59,380 nucleotides of DNA from Sporolituus thermophilus DSM 23256 (GTDB lineage: Bacteria; Bacillota; Negativicutes; Sporomusales; Thermosinaceae): contig NZ_FNBU01000018.1 of the NCBI RefSeq assembly GCF_900102435.1, forward strand, positions 1-59,380. The letters run 5' to 3'. Position 1 is the stretch's first letter; each line of letters begins with the position of its first letter. A program made the translations under genes and the position numbers. The notes under the pieces were generated by a model, which made no database searches, was not told the origin of the DNA, and worked only from the letters and a program-made list of their open reading frames with translations. Shown here one piece after another: positions 14,997 to 23,261 of the stretch.

Positions 14997-16244
14997 TTGA
15001 GGCGCGATATGGAAAACGACATTGGCAAAAGAACCATTCCCGCCTTTTTGCGGTATGTGGGGCCGGGGATTTTGGTAACGGTGGGGTTTATCGACCCGGG
15101 CAACTGGGCGACCAATCTGGCGGCCGGCGCTGGTTTTGGCTATAAACTGCTGTGGATGGTAACGCTGTCGACGATAATGCTGATTATTCTGCAGCACAAT
15201 GCGGCGCACCTGGGGATTGTGACCGGGCTGTGTTTGGCTGAGGCGGCGGCGCTGCACCTGCGGCCGCTGGTAGCCCGGGCGGCGCTGGCAACGGCGGTGT
15301 TGGCGGCGGTGGCCACGGCCATGGCCGAGATTTTGGGCGGGGCGATCGCGCTCAATATGCTGGTTGGCCTGCCGCTTAAGGTGGGGGCGCCGCTGGTGGC
15401 CGGCCTGTGCGGTTGGCTGTTGTTATCCAATTCGTACCACCGGCTGGAGAAGATTATTATCGGTTTTGTGTCGCTCATTGGTTTATCGTTTTTGTTCGAG
15501 CTCAGTCTGGTGGACATTGACTGGACGCAGGCAGCGGCCGGCTGGGTGACGCCGGCGCTGCCTGCCGGGGCGCTGCCGGTTGTCATGGGCGTGCTGGGCG
15601 CGGTGGTCATGCCGCACAATTTATTTTTGCATTCCGAGGTCATCCAGAGCCGCCAGTGGAACCTTGAGGACGAGGCGGTCATCCGCCGCCAGCTCAAATA
15701 TGAGTTTTTGGATACGCTGCTGTCCATGGGGATCGGATGGGCGATCAACAGTGCGATGATTTTGATCAGCGCCGCCGTGTTTTTTGTCCATGGTGCGGCG
15801 GTCGATGACCTGGTTCAGGCCCAGGAACTGCTCAGGCCGCTTATGGGCAGCGCGGCGGCGACCGTATTTGCCGTGGCACTGCTATTTTCGGGCCTATCTT
15901 CCACCACGACCGCCGGCATGGCGGGGGCCAGCATTTTTGCCGGCCTGTTTGGCAAGGCATATGACAGCCGCGACCGGCATTCGCTTATCGGCATCCTGAT
16001 CACCTACGGCGGGGCGCTGGCGGCGCTATTGGCCGTCGAGCGGCCGTTCGAAGGGCTGATTTACTCGCAAGTGGCGCTCAGCATGCAGCTGCCGCTGACG
16101 GTGTTTTTGCAGGTCTACCTTACATCTTCGCCGAAGGTAATGGGCAAATACGCCAATTCAACCTGGCAGAAAATCGTGCTGTTGACCGTCGCCGCGGTGG
16201 TGACGGCGCTCAATATACTGCTGCTTAAGGATATGCTCTCGTGA
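14997..16244 (+). CDS. Nramp-family divalent metal transporter
   Basis: This proton-coupled transporter (about 415 residues, 11 predicted helices) likely imports Mn(II) or Fe(II). Signature motifs are GFIDPGNWATNLAAG in helix 1 (DPGN metal-site) and MPHNLFLHSEVIQSR in helix 6 (MPH). The TTG at 14997 is placed nine bases after GGAGG; the ATG at 15009 is an alternative. It is not obviously in an operon. No yybP-ykoY-type riboswitch or recognisable MntR box was seen upstream. The 230 bases between the cyd promoter and this gene hold a short orphan reading frame and an R2-like fragment (GGATCAGGCTTGA, 14805). Confidence 0.88.
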   Translation: MRRDMENDIGKRTIPAFLRYVGPGILVTVGFIDPGNWATNLAAGAGFGYKLLWMVTLSTIMLIILQHNAAHLGIVTGLCLAEAAALHLRPLVARAALATAVLAAVATAMAEILGGAIALNMLVGLPLKVGAPLVAGLCGWLLLSNSYHRLEKIIIGFVSLIGLSFLFELSLVDIDWTQAAAGWVTPALPAGALPVVMGVLGAVVMPHNLFLHSEVIQSRQWNLEDEAVIRRQLKYEFLDTLLSMGIGWAINSAMILISAAVFFVHGAAVDDLVQAQELLRPLMGSAAATVFAVALLFSGLSSTTTAGMAGASIFAGLFGKAYDSRDRHSLIGILITYGGALAALLAVERPFEGLIYSQVALSMQLPLTVFLQVYLTSSPKVMGKYANSTWQKIVLLTVAAVVTALNILLLKDMLS

Positions 16245-16288
16245 CGGCGCAAGTCAAGGCGCAAAGCAAAAAGTGGCGCATTTTCCCC

Positions 16289-16316
16289 TAAAGTTTTGCC
16301 GCCAACTTTTCGATAA
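16289..16316 (+). promoter_or_regulatory. Candidate sigma-28 (SigD/FliA) flagellar promoter
   Basis: TAAAG (16289-16293) and CGATAA (16311-16316) are spaced as in TAAA-N16-xxCGATAA promoters, 38 bases before the flaG start. This fits late flagellar gene control. Confidence 0.6.
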
Positions 16317-16353
16317 TACATATGAAAACTAACCCCAAGCCGAGGTGTTGTCC

Positions 16354-16737
16354 ATGGAAGTAACCGTCAAGCCGATAGATAAAGTGGCAGTTCTGACGTC
16401 CCAGCGCGTGGCGCCGGGGGAGAACGCGCCCAAAGCCGAAGCAGCGCCCAAGGCGGATCAGGCCGGAAGTCAGGCGCGGCCGGCGGAAACCGACCAGGAG
16501 AAAAAGCAGCTTAGCCGCGACGAATTAAGCGAAATCACCCAGGAAATGAACAAGTTCATGCAGATGCTCAATACCAATATTCAGTTTGCGCTGCACGAAA
16601 AGACGCAGCGGCTGATGGTCCAGGTGGTGGATATGAAAGAACAAAAGGTGCTGAAGGAGTTTCCGCCGCACGAACTGTTGGACACCATTGCCAAAATCCG
16701 GGACTATGTCGGCTTTTTGCTGGATAAGCGGGCCTGA
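16354..16737 (+). CDS. flaG: FlaG flagellar protein
   Basis: This 127-residue protein has a low-complexity, charged N-terminal 55 residues followed by the FlaG domain (FMQMLNTNIQFALHEKTQRL, then VVDMKEQKVLKEFPPHELLD). FlaG affects flagellar filament length and is typically encoded just before fliD, as here. ATG 16354 is preceded by GAGG; a GTG nine bases earlier is possible. It heads a flaG-fliD-fliS-fliT cluster behind a sigma-28-like promoter. No flagellin gene is in the window. Confidence 0.88.
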   Translation: MEVTVKPIDKVAVLTSQRVAPGENAPKAEAAPKADQAGSQARPAETDQEKKQLSRDELSEITQEMNKFMQMLNTNIQFALHEKTQRLMVQVVDMKEQKVLKEFPPHELLDTIAKIRDYVGFLLDKRA

Positions 16738-16771
16738 CCGGCCCATTAAATAATAGCAGGAGGCGATAGCG

Positions 16772-18583
16772 ATGGGACTGCGGACCTACGGCCTGAGCGG
16801 GTCGGGCATAGATGTCGACCAGATGGTCAAAGACCTGATGAAGGCGCGCCGCGCATCGTATGATAAACTATACCAGAAGAAGACGCAGCTGGAGTGGAAA
16901 AAGGCCGACTACGCGACCATGTACAGCACGCTCAAAAGTTTTCGCGAGACGACGGTCTTTAATTACAAGCTGCAGAATACTTTGGCGCCGAAGAAGGTGG
17001 CGTCCGGCAACGAGGCGGTAGTGACGGCCACGGCCAACGCCGATGCCGCCAATGTCAACCACACCATTACCGTGACCCAGCTGGCCGGCGGGGTGACCTT
17101 GGGCAGCAATGGGCCTATCACGACCGGCGCCGGCAAGGATACTTTGGCTACCCAGTTCGGTCTGACCGGCGGGTCGTTTGATATTAAGATAACCAACGGG
17201 ACGACCAGCAAGACGATTACCGTCGATCCCACCAAAAGCATCTATGAGTTTGTCAGTGCCATCAACAGCGCCGGCGTCAATATTAAGGCCAATTACGACG
17301 CGACGCTCGACCGGTTTTTCTTATATACCACCGGCACCGGCGCCGCGACCGGGATTGATTTTACCGGCAGCAGCGCCAAGGGCGTTGATTTTCTGCAAAA
17401 CAAACTGAAAATCGCCACCGTTTCCGGCGTGACGACCGCCGGGGTTACCAGTACGGAGAGTACCGGCTTTTTGTCGACCGACGTGCTGGCCAGTAAGATT
17501 ACCGGTCTGCCGGCGACGTTCAACCTTAAGCTTACTAATGGCGCGAAAACCGCCAACATTACGCTTAATAGCGGCGATACCCTGCAGCAGGTGATCAATA
17601 AAATCAATGCCGCCGGGGTGGACGCGGCGGCCAGTTTCGATGACGGAACCGGGAAATTCACGCTGCAGGCGACAAGCGGTACGCTTGATCTGACCGGCAG
17701 CGACAGCGCCGCTTTGCAGCTGTTTATTGACAAGTTGAAGCTGCCGGCCAATTTGCCGACGGCCCACGGCCAGGACGCCATCTTTACCCTTGACGGCGTA
17801 AACCTCACGCAGGCAAGCAATACTTTCACCATTTCCGGCGTTACCTACAACCTGAAGGCGGCGGGAACGGCCGCGGTGGCGGTATCGCCCGACAACGACA
17901 AAGCGATTGCCAACGTCAAGGCTTTTATCGAGGCGTATAACGCTACGCTGGACAAAATTAACGCCGAACTGAAAGAGGAGCGCTATCCCGATTACCTGCC
18001 GCTTACCGACGAGCAGCGCAAGGAGATGAGCGAGAGCCAGGTCACGGACTGGGAGAAGTTGGCCAAGAGCGGCATGCTGCGCCGCGACCCGCTTCTCCAG
18101 GATGTCATCTACAAAATGCGCTATGATATCGCGACACCCGTCCAGGGGGTGACCGGCAAATATACCAGCTTGTCCAGCATCGGCATCACGACCGGCGACT
18201 ATTCGGAAGGCGGCAAGCTGTACCTGGACGAGACCAAGCTCAAGGCGGCGCTGGAAGAGGACCCGGATATTGTGAGCAAGCTTTTCAGCAGCAACGGGGA
18301 CGCCCGGGAGCAAGACGGCGTGGCCGTCCGGCTCTACGATACGCTCAAGACCGCACTGGATAAAATCAAAGGCGAAGCCGGCACTTCGGCCTCGGTCGAC
18401 GACGACACGACCAGCGTACTGGCCAAGCGCATCAAAGACTATGAAAAGCAGATGGAAGCTATGGACCGCCGGCTTAAGGACATCGAGGATCGTTACTACA
18501 AGCAATTTGACGCCATGGAAGTGGCCCTGAGCCGCATGAACCAGCAAACCGGCTGGCTTCTGCAGCAATTCAGCAGCCAGTGA
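16772..18583 (+). CDS. fliD: Flagellar filament cap protein FliD (HAP2)
   Basis: This 603-residue secreted cap protein assists flagellin polymerisation at the filament tip. The N-terminal domain starts GLSGSGIDVDQMVKDLMKA and has a coiled coil to residue 60. Two similar central modules follow (FDIKITNGTTSKTITV...FVSAINSAGVN and FNLKLTNGAKTANITL...VINKINAAGVD), the latter typical of flagellin-hook IN motifs. The C-terminal FliD_C domain (about 335-590) ends with MNQQTGWLLQQF. A cleavable signal is absent, as expected for export through the flagellar type III route. AGGAGG precedes the ATG. Confidence 0.92.
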   Translation: MGLRTYGLSGSGIDVDQMVKDLMKARRASYDKLYQKKTQLEWKKADYATMYSTLKSFRETTVFNYKLQNTLAPKKVASGNEAVVTATANADAANVNHTITVTQLAGGVTLGSNGPITTGAGKDTLATQFGLTGGSFDIKITNGTTSKTITVDPTKSIYEFVSAINSAGVNIKANYDATLDRFFLYTTGTGAATGIDFTGSSAKGVDFLQNKLKIATVSGVTTAGVTSTESTGFLSTDVLASKITGLPATFNLKLTNGAKTANITLNSGDTLQQVINKINAAGVDAAASFDDGTGKFTLQATSGTLDLTGSDSAALQLFIDKLKLPANLPTAHGQDAIFTLDGVNLTQASNTFTISGVTYNLKAAGTAAVAVSPDNDKAIANVKAFIEAYNATLDKINAELKEERYPDYLPLTDEQRKEMSESQVTDWEKLAKSGMLRRDPLLQDVIYKMRYDIATPVQGVTGKYTSLSSIGITTGDYSEGGKLYLDETKLKAALEEDPDIVSKLFSSNGDAREQDGVAVRLYDTLKTALDKIKGEAGTSASVDDDTTSVLAKRIKDYEKQMEAMDRRLKDIEDRYYKQFDAMEVALSRMNQQTGWLLQQFSSQ

Positions 18584-18597
18584 GGAGGAAAATATAG

Positions 18598-19005
18598 ATG
18601 AACGCAATGAACATGGTCAACACCTATAAAACGCAGCAGATCATGACGGCGCCGCCGGAGCAGCTGACCCTGATGCTGTACAACGGCGCCATCAAGTTCG
18701 TCGATGAAAGCATTCAGGCGATCGAGCAGCGTGATTTCCCTAAGGCCCATGCCAGCAATCTGCGGGCCCAGGACATTGTGCGCGAGCTCATGGCGACGCT
18801 GGACATGCGCTATGAAATTGCCAAGACGTGGTATCAGCTGTATGACTATATTCTCTACCGCCTGATTCAGGGCAATATTAAAAAGGATAAAGAAGAACTG
18901 AGTGAAGCCCGCGGCATGCTGCAGGAATTTCGCGACACCTGGGTGGAAGCCATGAAGCGGGCCCGGGCCGGTCAGGCCGCCGCCGGCCAGGCGGCCGGGC
19001 GCTAG
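18598..19005 (+). CDS. fliS: Flagellin export chaperone FliS
   Basis: This 135-residue chaperone binds the flagellin C-terminus and prevents early polymerisation in the cytoplasm. Recognisable segments are NTYKTQQIMTAPPEQLTLML, YNGAIKFVDESIQAIE and the WYQLYDYILYRLIQGN helix. The Ala/Gly-rich C-terminal tail is unremarkable. The start lies 14 bases after fliD with GAGGAGG. It is followed within three bases by a fliT-like gene, so the three are co-transcribed. Confidence 0.92.
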   Translation: MNAMNMVNTYKTQQIMTAPPEQLTLMLYNGAIKFVDESIQAIEQRDFPKAHASNLRAQDIVRELMATLDMRYEIAKTWYQLYDYILYRLIQGNIKKDKEELSEARGMLQEFRDTWVEAMKRARAGQAAAGQAAGR

Positions 19006-19007
19006 CC

Positions 19008-19352
19008 ATGGATGAAGTAGTGCGGAGCGGGCGCCAGCTCTGGCAGGATTATCTGTTTCTCACCCGGGAAATGGGCAAGTGCCTGGCGCGCAAGGACTTT
19101 GACCTGTTTACCGAACTGCTCGGGCAGCGCCAGCGGCTGCAGGAGCTAATTGAGGCGGCGGGCGACAAGGAATTTACCCGCTCTGCCGCCGGAAGGCAGC
19201 TGTTCGCGGCAATCCAGGCGGAAAACCAGTGCATCACCCGTCACCTGCAGCTTTTTTTGAACAGGGCCAAAACCGCGCAGGCGGCAACAAAGGCCTATGA
19301 GCGTTTCACCGCCACGGCGGCCGTCGGCAGGCAAATGGACCGTCAGACGTAA
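19008..19352 (+). CDS. FliT-like flagellar chaperone
   Basis: This 114-residue helical protein has DLFTELLGQRQRLQELIEAAG and a C-terminal helix with many Ala/Thr residues. Its position directly after fliS, its size and its all-helical composition match FliT-type chaperones, which bind FliD in many bacteria. Sequence conservation in this family is low, so the assignment rests mainly on context. ATG 19008 follows fliS by two bases; the ribosome site lies within the fliS end (GGCCGGGCGC is weak), suggesting coupling. Confidence 0.7.
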   Translation: MDEVVRSGRQLWQDYLFLTREMGKCLARKDFDLFTELLGQRQRLQELIEAAGDKEFTRSAAGRQLFAAIQAENQCITRHLQLFLNRAKTAQAATKAYERFTATAAVGRQMDRQT

Positions 19353-19375
19353 CGGGTGCCATTGAAACATTTTTC

Positions 19376-19402
19376 TTGCATTTTTCTGGCACCAAAACTA
19401 TA
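19376..19402 (+). promoter_or_regulatory. Candidate promoter of the leader RNA
   Basis: TATAAT (19397-19402) is preceded by TTGCAT (19376) at a short spacing of 15 bases. It would start transcription near 19409, at the edge of the structured RNA. Confidence 0.4.
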
Positions 19403-19409
19403 ATCTAAG

Positions 19410-19690
19410 GTAGAGACTTTTGCTTAGGTCTGTGGTTGAAAATCGATGCCAGTCGCAGGCGAAACGATCCACGTAAGGGGCGTTAAAGCGTCCTGATCAT
19501 GGTGCGACTTAGATGTAAGTCCTGCCGGCCGTGTGGCCGATGGTACGGTAGATAATACGGGGTGCTGTCATCAGTTGGTTGCCGGCCGAGAGGAGTAGTA
19601 GTGAGGGGACGGAGTGTCTAGTAGCGAACCTTCCAGCAGGCGGGTGTGGGGGCAAAGACCAGGTCGGCTAAGCAAGGGTTAAATCTAATC
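19410..19690 (+). ncRNA. Long structured leader RNA, candidate raiA motif
   Basis: This 280-nt non-coding stretch has extensive self-complementarity: AGTCGCA with TGCGACT; GATC with GATC around a GGGGCG/CGTCC hairpin; GACTTAGATGTAAGTC; CGGCCGTGTGGCCG. Purine-rich single-stranded joins such as GAGAGGAGTAGTAG also occur. It has its own -10 box and no terminator before the zinc-ribbon gene, so it is that gene's 5' leader or is processed from it. It lies between fliT and hpf (raiA), the neighbourhood in which the unexplained raiA RNA motif of Firmicutes occurs. The family assignment is from context and memory and was not tested with a covariance model. Confidence 0.55.
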
Positions 19691-19709
19691 AGGTGAGGGG
19701 ATTTCTTTA

Positions 19710-20000
19710 ATGGCTTTCCAGGACAAAACACTCAAGTGCAAAGACTGCGGTGCTGAGTTCGTTTTCACTGCAGGCGAACAAGAATTTTATGCGGAGAAAG
19801 GGTTCGAAAACGAACCGGCCCGGTGCCGCAGCTGCCGCGAGGCCAAACGGCGTCAGCGCGAAGGCGGCGAGGCTGCACCGCAGCGGGAAATGCACGAAGT
19901 CGTGTGCGCCCAGTGCGGCGTGACAACGCAAGTCCCGTTCAAACCGCGTAATGACCGCCCCGTTTATTGCCGTGACTGCTTTAATTCCAGAAGACAATAG
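19710..20000 (+). CDS. Double zinc-ribbon protein
   Basis: This 96-residue protein has two zinc-binding modules. The first is CKDCGAEFVFTAGEQEFYAEKGF...CRSCR (PF13451-like, residues 10-48). The second is CAQCG...VPFKPRNDRPVYCRDCF (residues 66-92). Such proteins are common in Firmicutes and are usually annotated as zinc-ribbon proteins of unknown function; RNA or DNA binding is plausible. It is expressed behind a 290-nt structured leader and ends in a strong terminator, so it is monocistronic. The ribosome site GGTGAGGGG lies ten bases before the ATG. Confidence 0.85.
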   Translation: MAFQDKTLKCKDCGAEFVFTAGEQEFYAEKGFENEPARCRSCREAKRRQREGGEAAPQREMHEVVCAQCGVTTQVPFKPRNDRPVYCRDCFNSRRQ

Positions 20001-20017
20001 GTGCTGACGGAAAGAGC

Positions 20018-20048
20018 GCCCGGATTTCGATCCGGGCTTTTTGTTTTT
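20018..20048 (+). terminator. Intrinsic terminator with UUCG loop
   Basis: GCCCGGAT (20018-20025) and ATCCGGGC (20030-20037) close a TTCG tetraloop, followed by a T-rich tract. Confidence 0.92.
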
Positions 20049-20050
20049 TA

Positions 20051-20105
20051 ATGAAGTATGAGGTATGAAGTATGAAGTATGAGGCATGAGGTATGAGGCA
20101 TGAGG
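20051..20105 (+). repeat. R4 heptamer tandem array
   Basis: About eight units of AGTATGA/GGTATGA/GGCATGA follow the zinc-ribbon terminator. Confidence 0.8.
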
Positions 20106-20110
20106 GGGAT

Positions 20111-20182
20111 TTTAACCACAAAGGCCGCGAAGGACGCAAAGGGTTACGAGTGTAACAGCAGTCGCGCTTTGTAGGTTTATAA
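20111..20182 (+). repeat. R1 repeat, decayed partial copy
   Basis: TTTTAACCACAAAGGCCGCG is followed by GAAGGACGCAAAGGGTTACG and a degenerate form of the GTCGCGC palindrome. Confidence 0.6.
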
Positions 20183-20191
20183 ATTTTCTCC

Positions 20192-20221
20192 TTGACTATT
20201 TATGCAGAGTAACTGTATAAT
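20192..20221 (+). promoter_or_regulatory. Sigma-A promoter of the first binding-protein gene
   Basis: TTGACT (20192-20197) and TATAAT (20216-20221) with 18-base spacing. Confidence 0.65.
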
Positions 20222-20263
20222 TATAAACATAAACGAAATGGTTAATCGGGGGAGGTAAATTAC

Positions 20264-21040
20264 ATGTCCAAGAAACTGGTTGCGCTCATTGTATTGGGAA
20301 TTTTTGTGCTGTCCCTGGGGCTGGCGGGCTGCGGCAGCCAACAGGCGGCCCAACCGGCCAAGCCGAAGGTTCTCAAAGTCGGCACTGATGCCGCGTTTGC
20401 TCCTTTTGAGTTCCAGGACGAGAAAACAAAAGAATATGTTGGTTTTGACATCGACCTCATCAAGGCCATTGCCAAGCAGATGGGGGCGGAAGTGCAGATC
20501 CAGAGCATGGGCTTTGACGGCCTTATTCCCGCGCTGGAGGCCGGCCAGATCGATATCGCCATCGCCGGCATGACGATTACCGAGGAGCGGGCGAAAAAAG
20601 TCAATTTCTCCAAACCGTATTACAAGTCCGGTCTGACCATCCTCGTCAAGGCGGACAACAACACCATCAAGTCGTTCAAAGACCTGGAAGGCAAGAAGAT
20701 CGCCGTCCAGATCGGCACCACCGGCGCGATGGAAGCCAAGAAAATTAAGGACGCCGTCATCCGCGAGTTCAATAATGCGCCTGAGGCCTTCATGGAACTG
20801 AAAGCCGGCGGCGTCGACGCCGTAATCAATGACAAGCCGGTGAACGACTACTACCTGTCCCAGGGTGGCGCCAAAGACGCCAAGACGGTGGGCGACCTGC
20901 TGAAATCGGAGGATTACGGCATTGCCACCGCCAAGAAGAACACCGAGCTGGCGCAAAAAATTGACAAAGCGTTGGACGAAGTGATCAAGAGCGGCGAGTA
21001 TGAGAAAATTTATGTGAAATGGTTTGGCAAAAAGCCATAG
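20264..21040 (+). CDS. Amino-acid ABC transporter binding lipoprotein, copy 1
   Basis: This 258-residue periplasmic-type binding protein of the polar amino-acid (GlnH-like, SBP_bac_3) family has a lipoprotein signal ending LAGCG (Cys24). It continues with LKVGTDAAFAPFEFQD, the domain-1 marker GFDIDLIKAIAKQMG, ITEERAKKVNFSKPYY and GTTGAMEAKKI. It probably delivers glutamine or a related amino acid to the permease/ATPase at 22596-23967. The protein at 21375 is a close paralogue (about four fifths identical by eye). Each has its own promoter and terminator, so their levels can be set independently. Confidence 0.9.
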   Translation: MSKKLVALIVLGIFVLSLGLAGCGSQQAAQPAKPKVLKVGTDAAFAPFEFQDEKTKEYVGFDIDLIKAIAKQMGAEVQIQSMGFDGLIPALEAGQIDIAIAGMTITEERAKKVNFSKPYYKSGLTILVKADNNTIKSFKDLEGKKIAVQIGTTGAMEAKKIKDAVIREFNNAPEAFMELKAGGVDAVINDKPVNDYYLSQGGAKDAKTVGDLLKSEDYGIATAKKNTELAQKIDKALDEVIKSGEYEKIYVKWFGKKP

Positions 21041-21049
21041 GGTAAGCAA

Positions 21050-21076
21050 AAAACGCGCGGGCAGCCGCGCGTTTTC
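21050..21076 (+). terminator. Intrinsic terminator after binding protein 1
   Basis: AACGCGCGG (21052-21060), loop GCAG, CCGCGCGTT (21065-21073), then TT. Confidence 0.85.
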
Positions 21077-21098
21077 CGCTATATTGGGAAGTATATTT

Positions 21099-21272
21099 TT
21101 TAACCGCGAAGTACACGAAGAACGCAACTGAAAAACGTAAAACCGCAAAGGCCGCGAAGAACGCAAAGGGCTACGCGCGCGACAGTTGTCGCGCGAGATT
21201 AGTTCAAAAACTTACTTTTCATCGCTTGTGGTGCCAATTATTGGCATGATTATCTTTGCGGTTTTATTATTC
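21099..21272 (+). repeat. R1 repeat, full copy
   Basis: It contains AACCGCAAAGGCCGCGAAGA at 21140, the palindrome GCGCGACAGTTGTCGCGC, TGCCAATTATTGGCA, and the closing ATTATCTTTGCGGTTTTA. A nearly identical direct copy follows at 22335-22477 on the other side of the second binding-protein gene. Confidence 0.85.
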
Positions 21273-21306
21273 GGAGATGGTGTCGGGAAATTGTGAAAAA
21301 ATATTC

Positions 21307-21334
21307 TTGTCCTTTAGGCCAAACCGGGTATAAT
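21307..21334 (+). promoter_or_regulatory. Sigma-A promoter of the second binding-protein gene
   Basis: TTGTCC (21307-21312) and TATAAT (21329-21334), spaced 16 bases. Confidence 0.6.
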
Positions 21335-21374
21335 TGTATATGGTGCAAATTCCAAAACAAGGGGGCTTAGCCAC

Positions 21375-22163
21375 GTGTCCAAAAAAATCATTACATTCAT
21401 TGTCCTGGCCCTTTTCGCGCTGACGCTTGGCCTGGCCGGCTGTGGCCAGCAAAAACAGCAGGGGCAAAACCAGGCCGCCGCGCCGAAGGTGCTCAAAGTC
21501 GGCGCCGAGACTACTTTCCCGCCGTTTGAGTTTCAAGATGAAAAGACCAAGGAATATACCGGCTTCGACGTCGACCTGATGAAGGCTATCGGCAAGCAGC
21601 TGGGCTATGAAGTGCAGATTGCCAGCATGGGTTTCGACGCCCTTATTCCGGCCCTGGAAGCCGGGCAGATTGACGTCATTGCGTCGGCCATGACGATTAC
21701 CGACGAGCGGGCGAAAAAGGTCAACTTCTCCAAACCGTACTATAAATCCGGCCTGACCATCGTGGTCAAGGCGGACAACAACACCATCAAGTCGTTCAAA
21801 GACCTGGAAGGCAAGCGGATTGCCGTGCAGATCGGTACGACCGGTGCGGAAGAAGCCAAGAAGATTAAGGACGCCAAAGTGCGCGAGTTCAACAGCGCTT
21901 CCGAAGCGTACATGGAGCTCAAGGCCGGCGGGGTTGACGCCGTTGTCAACGACAAGCCGGTGAACGACTACTATCTCGCCCAGGGCGGCGCCAAAGACGC
22001 CAAGACGGTGGGCGACATTCTCCAGGCCGAAGAATATGGCATCGCCACGGCCAAGAAAAACACTGAATTGGCCAACAAAATCAACCAGGCCCTTGACGAA
22101 CTCAAGAAAAACGGCGAATACGACAAGATTTACCAGAAGTGGTTTGGCCAAACGAAAAAATAA
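21375..22163 (+). CDS. Amino-acid ABC transporter binding lipoprotein, copy 2
   Basis: This 262-residue paralogue of the preceding gene has lipobox LAGCG, core LKVGAETTFPPFEFQD, GFDVDLMKAIGKQLG, ITDERAKKVNFSKPYY and GTTGAEEAKKI. The ligand-pocket region starts TTFPPF where copy 1 has DAAFAPF, which could mean a shift in specificity. The ORF may start at a GTG: CCACGTGTCCAAAAAAATC lies near 21375 with AAGGGGG upstream. The gene is flanked by direct R1 copies, so it could be gained or lost by recombination. The permease is 430 bases downstream behind its own promoter. Confidence 0.9.
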   Translation: MSKKIITFIVLALFALTLGLAGCGQQKQQGQNQAAAPKVLKVGAETTFPPFEFQDEKTKEYTGFDVDLMKAIGKQLGYEVQIASMGFDALIPALEAGQIDVIASAMTITDERAKKVNFSKPYYKSGLTIVVKADNNTIKSFKDLEGKRIAVQIGTTGAEEAKKIKDAKVREFNSASEAYMELKAGGVDAVVNDKPVNDYYLAQGGAKDAKTVGDILQAEEYGIATAKKNTELANKINQALDELKKNGEYDKIYQKWFGQTKK

Positions 22164-22190
22164 TTTAGCGTCGTTAGACGTACGCCAGGG

Positions 22191-22218
22191 CGCGGCCTGT
22201 CATGGGCCGCGTTCGTTA
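22191..22218 (+). terminator. Hairpin after binding protein 2, likely terminator
   Basis: CGCGGCC (22191-22197) pairs with GGCCGCG (22205-22211), followed by TTCGTTATTT. Confidence 0.65.
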
Positions 22219-22229
22219 TTTCTATATTA

Positions 22230-22477
22230 AAAATTTAACCGCGAAATACACGAAGAACGCAAAGCTCTGCAAAGTATTTTTTTGGCGCGACATGCGTCGC
22301 GCCCGTTATACCCTTTGCGTCTTTTGCGCTCTACCCTGAAAAGCGTAAAACCGCAAAGGCCGCGAAGAACGCAAAGGGCTACGTGCGCGACAGTTGTCGC
22401 GCGAGATTAGTTCAAAAACTTACTTTTCATCGCTTGTGGTGCCAATTTATTGGCATGATTATCTTTGCGGTTTTTAT
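22230..22477 (+). repeat. R1 repeat, long copy (two fused units)
   Basis: It opens AACCGCGAAATACACGAAG with a GGCGCGACATGCGTCGCGCC palindrome. A second unit starting AACCGCAAAGGCC at 22351 is nearly identical to the copy at 21140-21272 in the same orientation. Confidence 0.85.
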
Positions 22478-22501
22478 GTTTTTCCCCTCCAGAAAATTTC
22501 A

Positions 22502-22530
22502 TTGACAGGACAGGGGGCGGGGCATATAAT
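22502..22530 (+). promoter_or_regulatory. Consensus sigma-A promoter of the permease-ATPase operon
   Basis: TTGACA (22502-22507) and TATAAT (22525-22530), spaced exactly 17 bases. A leader of about 60 bases containing TGCATTCATCTGCATAAAT, a possible regulator half-site pair, follows. Confidence 0.85.
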
Positions 22531-22595
22531 CTTTATGTGCAAGAATATGCATTCATCTGCATAAATAGCCTATTTAATATAAGGGTGAGGGGAAA

Positions 22596-23261
22596 ATGAA
22601 TTTTGACTTTGATTTAGTTGTCCGCTCGTTCCCGCTGCTCTTGGCGGGCGCCGGCATTACCGTCCAGATCACGGCCATCAGCGTCGGCATCGGCCTGTTA
22701 ATCGGCATGTTTGTCGGTATGGCCCGCCTGTCGAAAGTCTGGCTGCTGCGGGCGGCCGCTACCGTCTATGTGGATTTTTTGCGCGGCACACCGCTGTTGG
22801 TACAGATTTTTATCATTTACTTTGCCATTCCCATTGTCATCGGCAAGCGGATTGACCCGTTCATCGCCGCCATTACCGCCTGCGGCATCAACAGCGGCGC
22901 CTATGTGGCGGAAATTTTCCGGGCCGGCATCCAGTCGATCGATAAAGGGCAAATGGAAGCAGGCCGCTCGCTGGGCATGAGCTGGGCCCAGACCATGCGC
23001 TACATCATTTTGCCCCAGGCATTTAAGCGGATCATCCCCCCGCTTGGTAACGAGTTTATTGCTATGCTCAAAGACTCGTCGCTGGTATCGGTCATCGGCT
23101 TTGAGGAACTTACCCGCCGCGGCCAGTTAATCATCGCCCGGACGTACGGCTCGTTTGAAATCTGGCTGACCGTCGCTTTCATCTACCTCGTCATGACACT
23201 GACCATTTCCCGCCTGGTAGATTATCTGGAGCGGAGGTACAAAATCGATGATAAGCATTAA
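22596..23261 (+). CDS. Amino-acid ABC transporter permease (GlnP/HisM type)
   Basis: This 221-residue membrane protein has about five helices. The HisM-type N-terminal segment is [20 protein letters not shown]. The EAA loop is recognised in [33 protein letters not shown]. It forms the channel for the two binding proteins upstream and pairs with the ATPase that overlaps it by 14 bases. Start ATG 22596 is preceded by GGTGAGGGG. Since only one permease gene is present, it probably works as a homodimer. Confidence 0.92.
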   Translation: MNFDFDLVVRSFPLLLAGAGITVQITAISVGIGLLIGMFVGMARLSKVWLLRAAATVYVDFLRGTPLLVQIFIIYFAIPIVIGKRIDPFIAAITACGINSGAYVAEIFRAGIQSIDKGQMEAGRSLGMSWAQTMRYIILPQAFKRIIPPLGNEFIAMLKDSSLVSVIGFEELTRRGQLIIARTYGSFEIWLTVAFIYLVMTLTISRLVDYLERRYKIDDKH

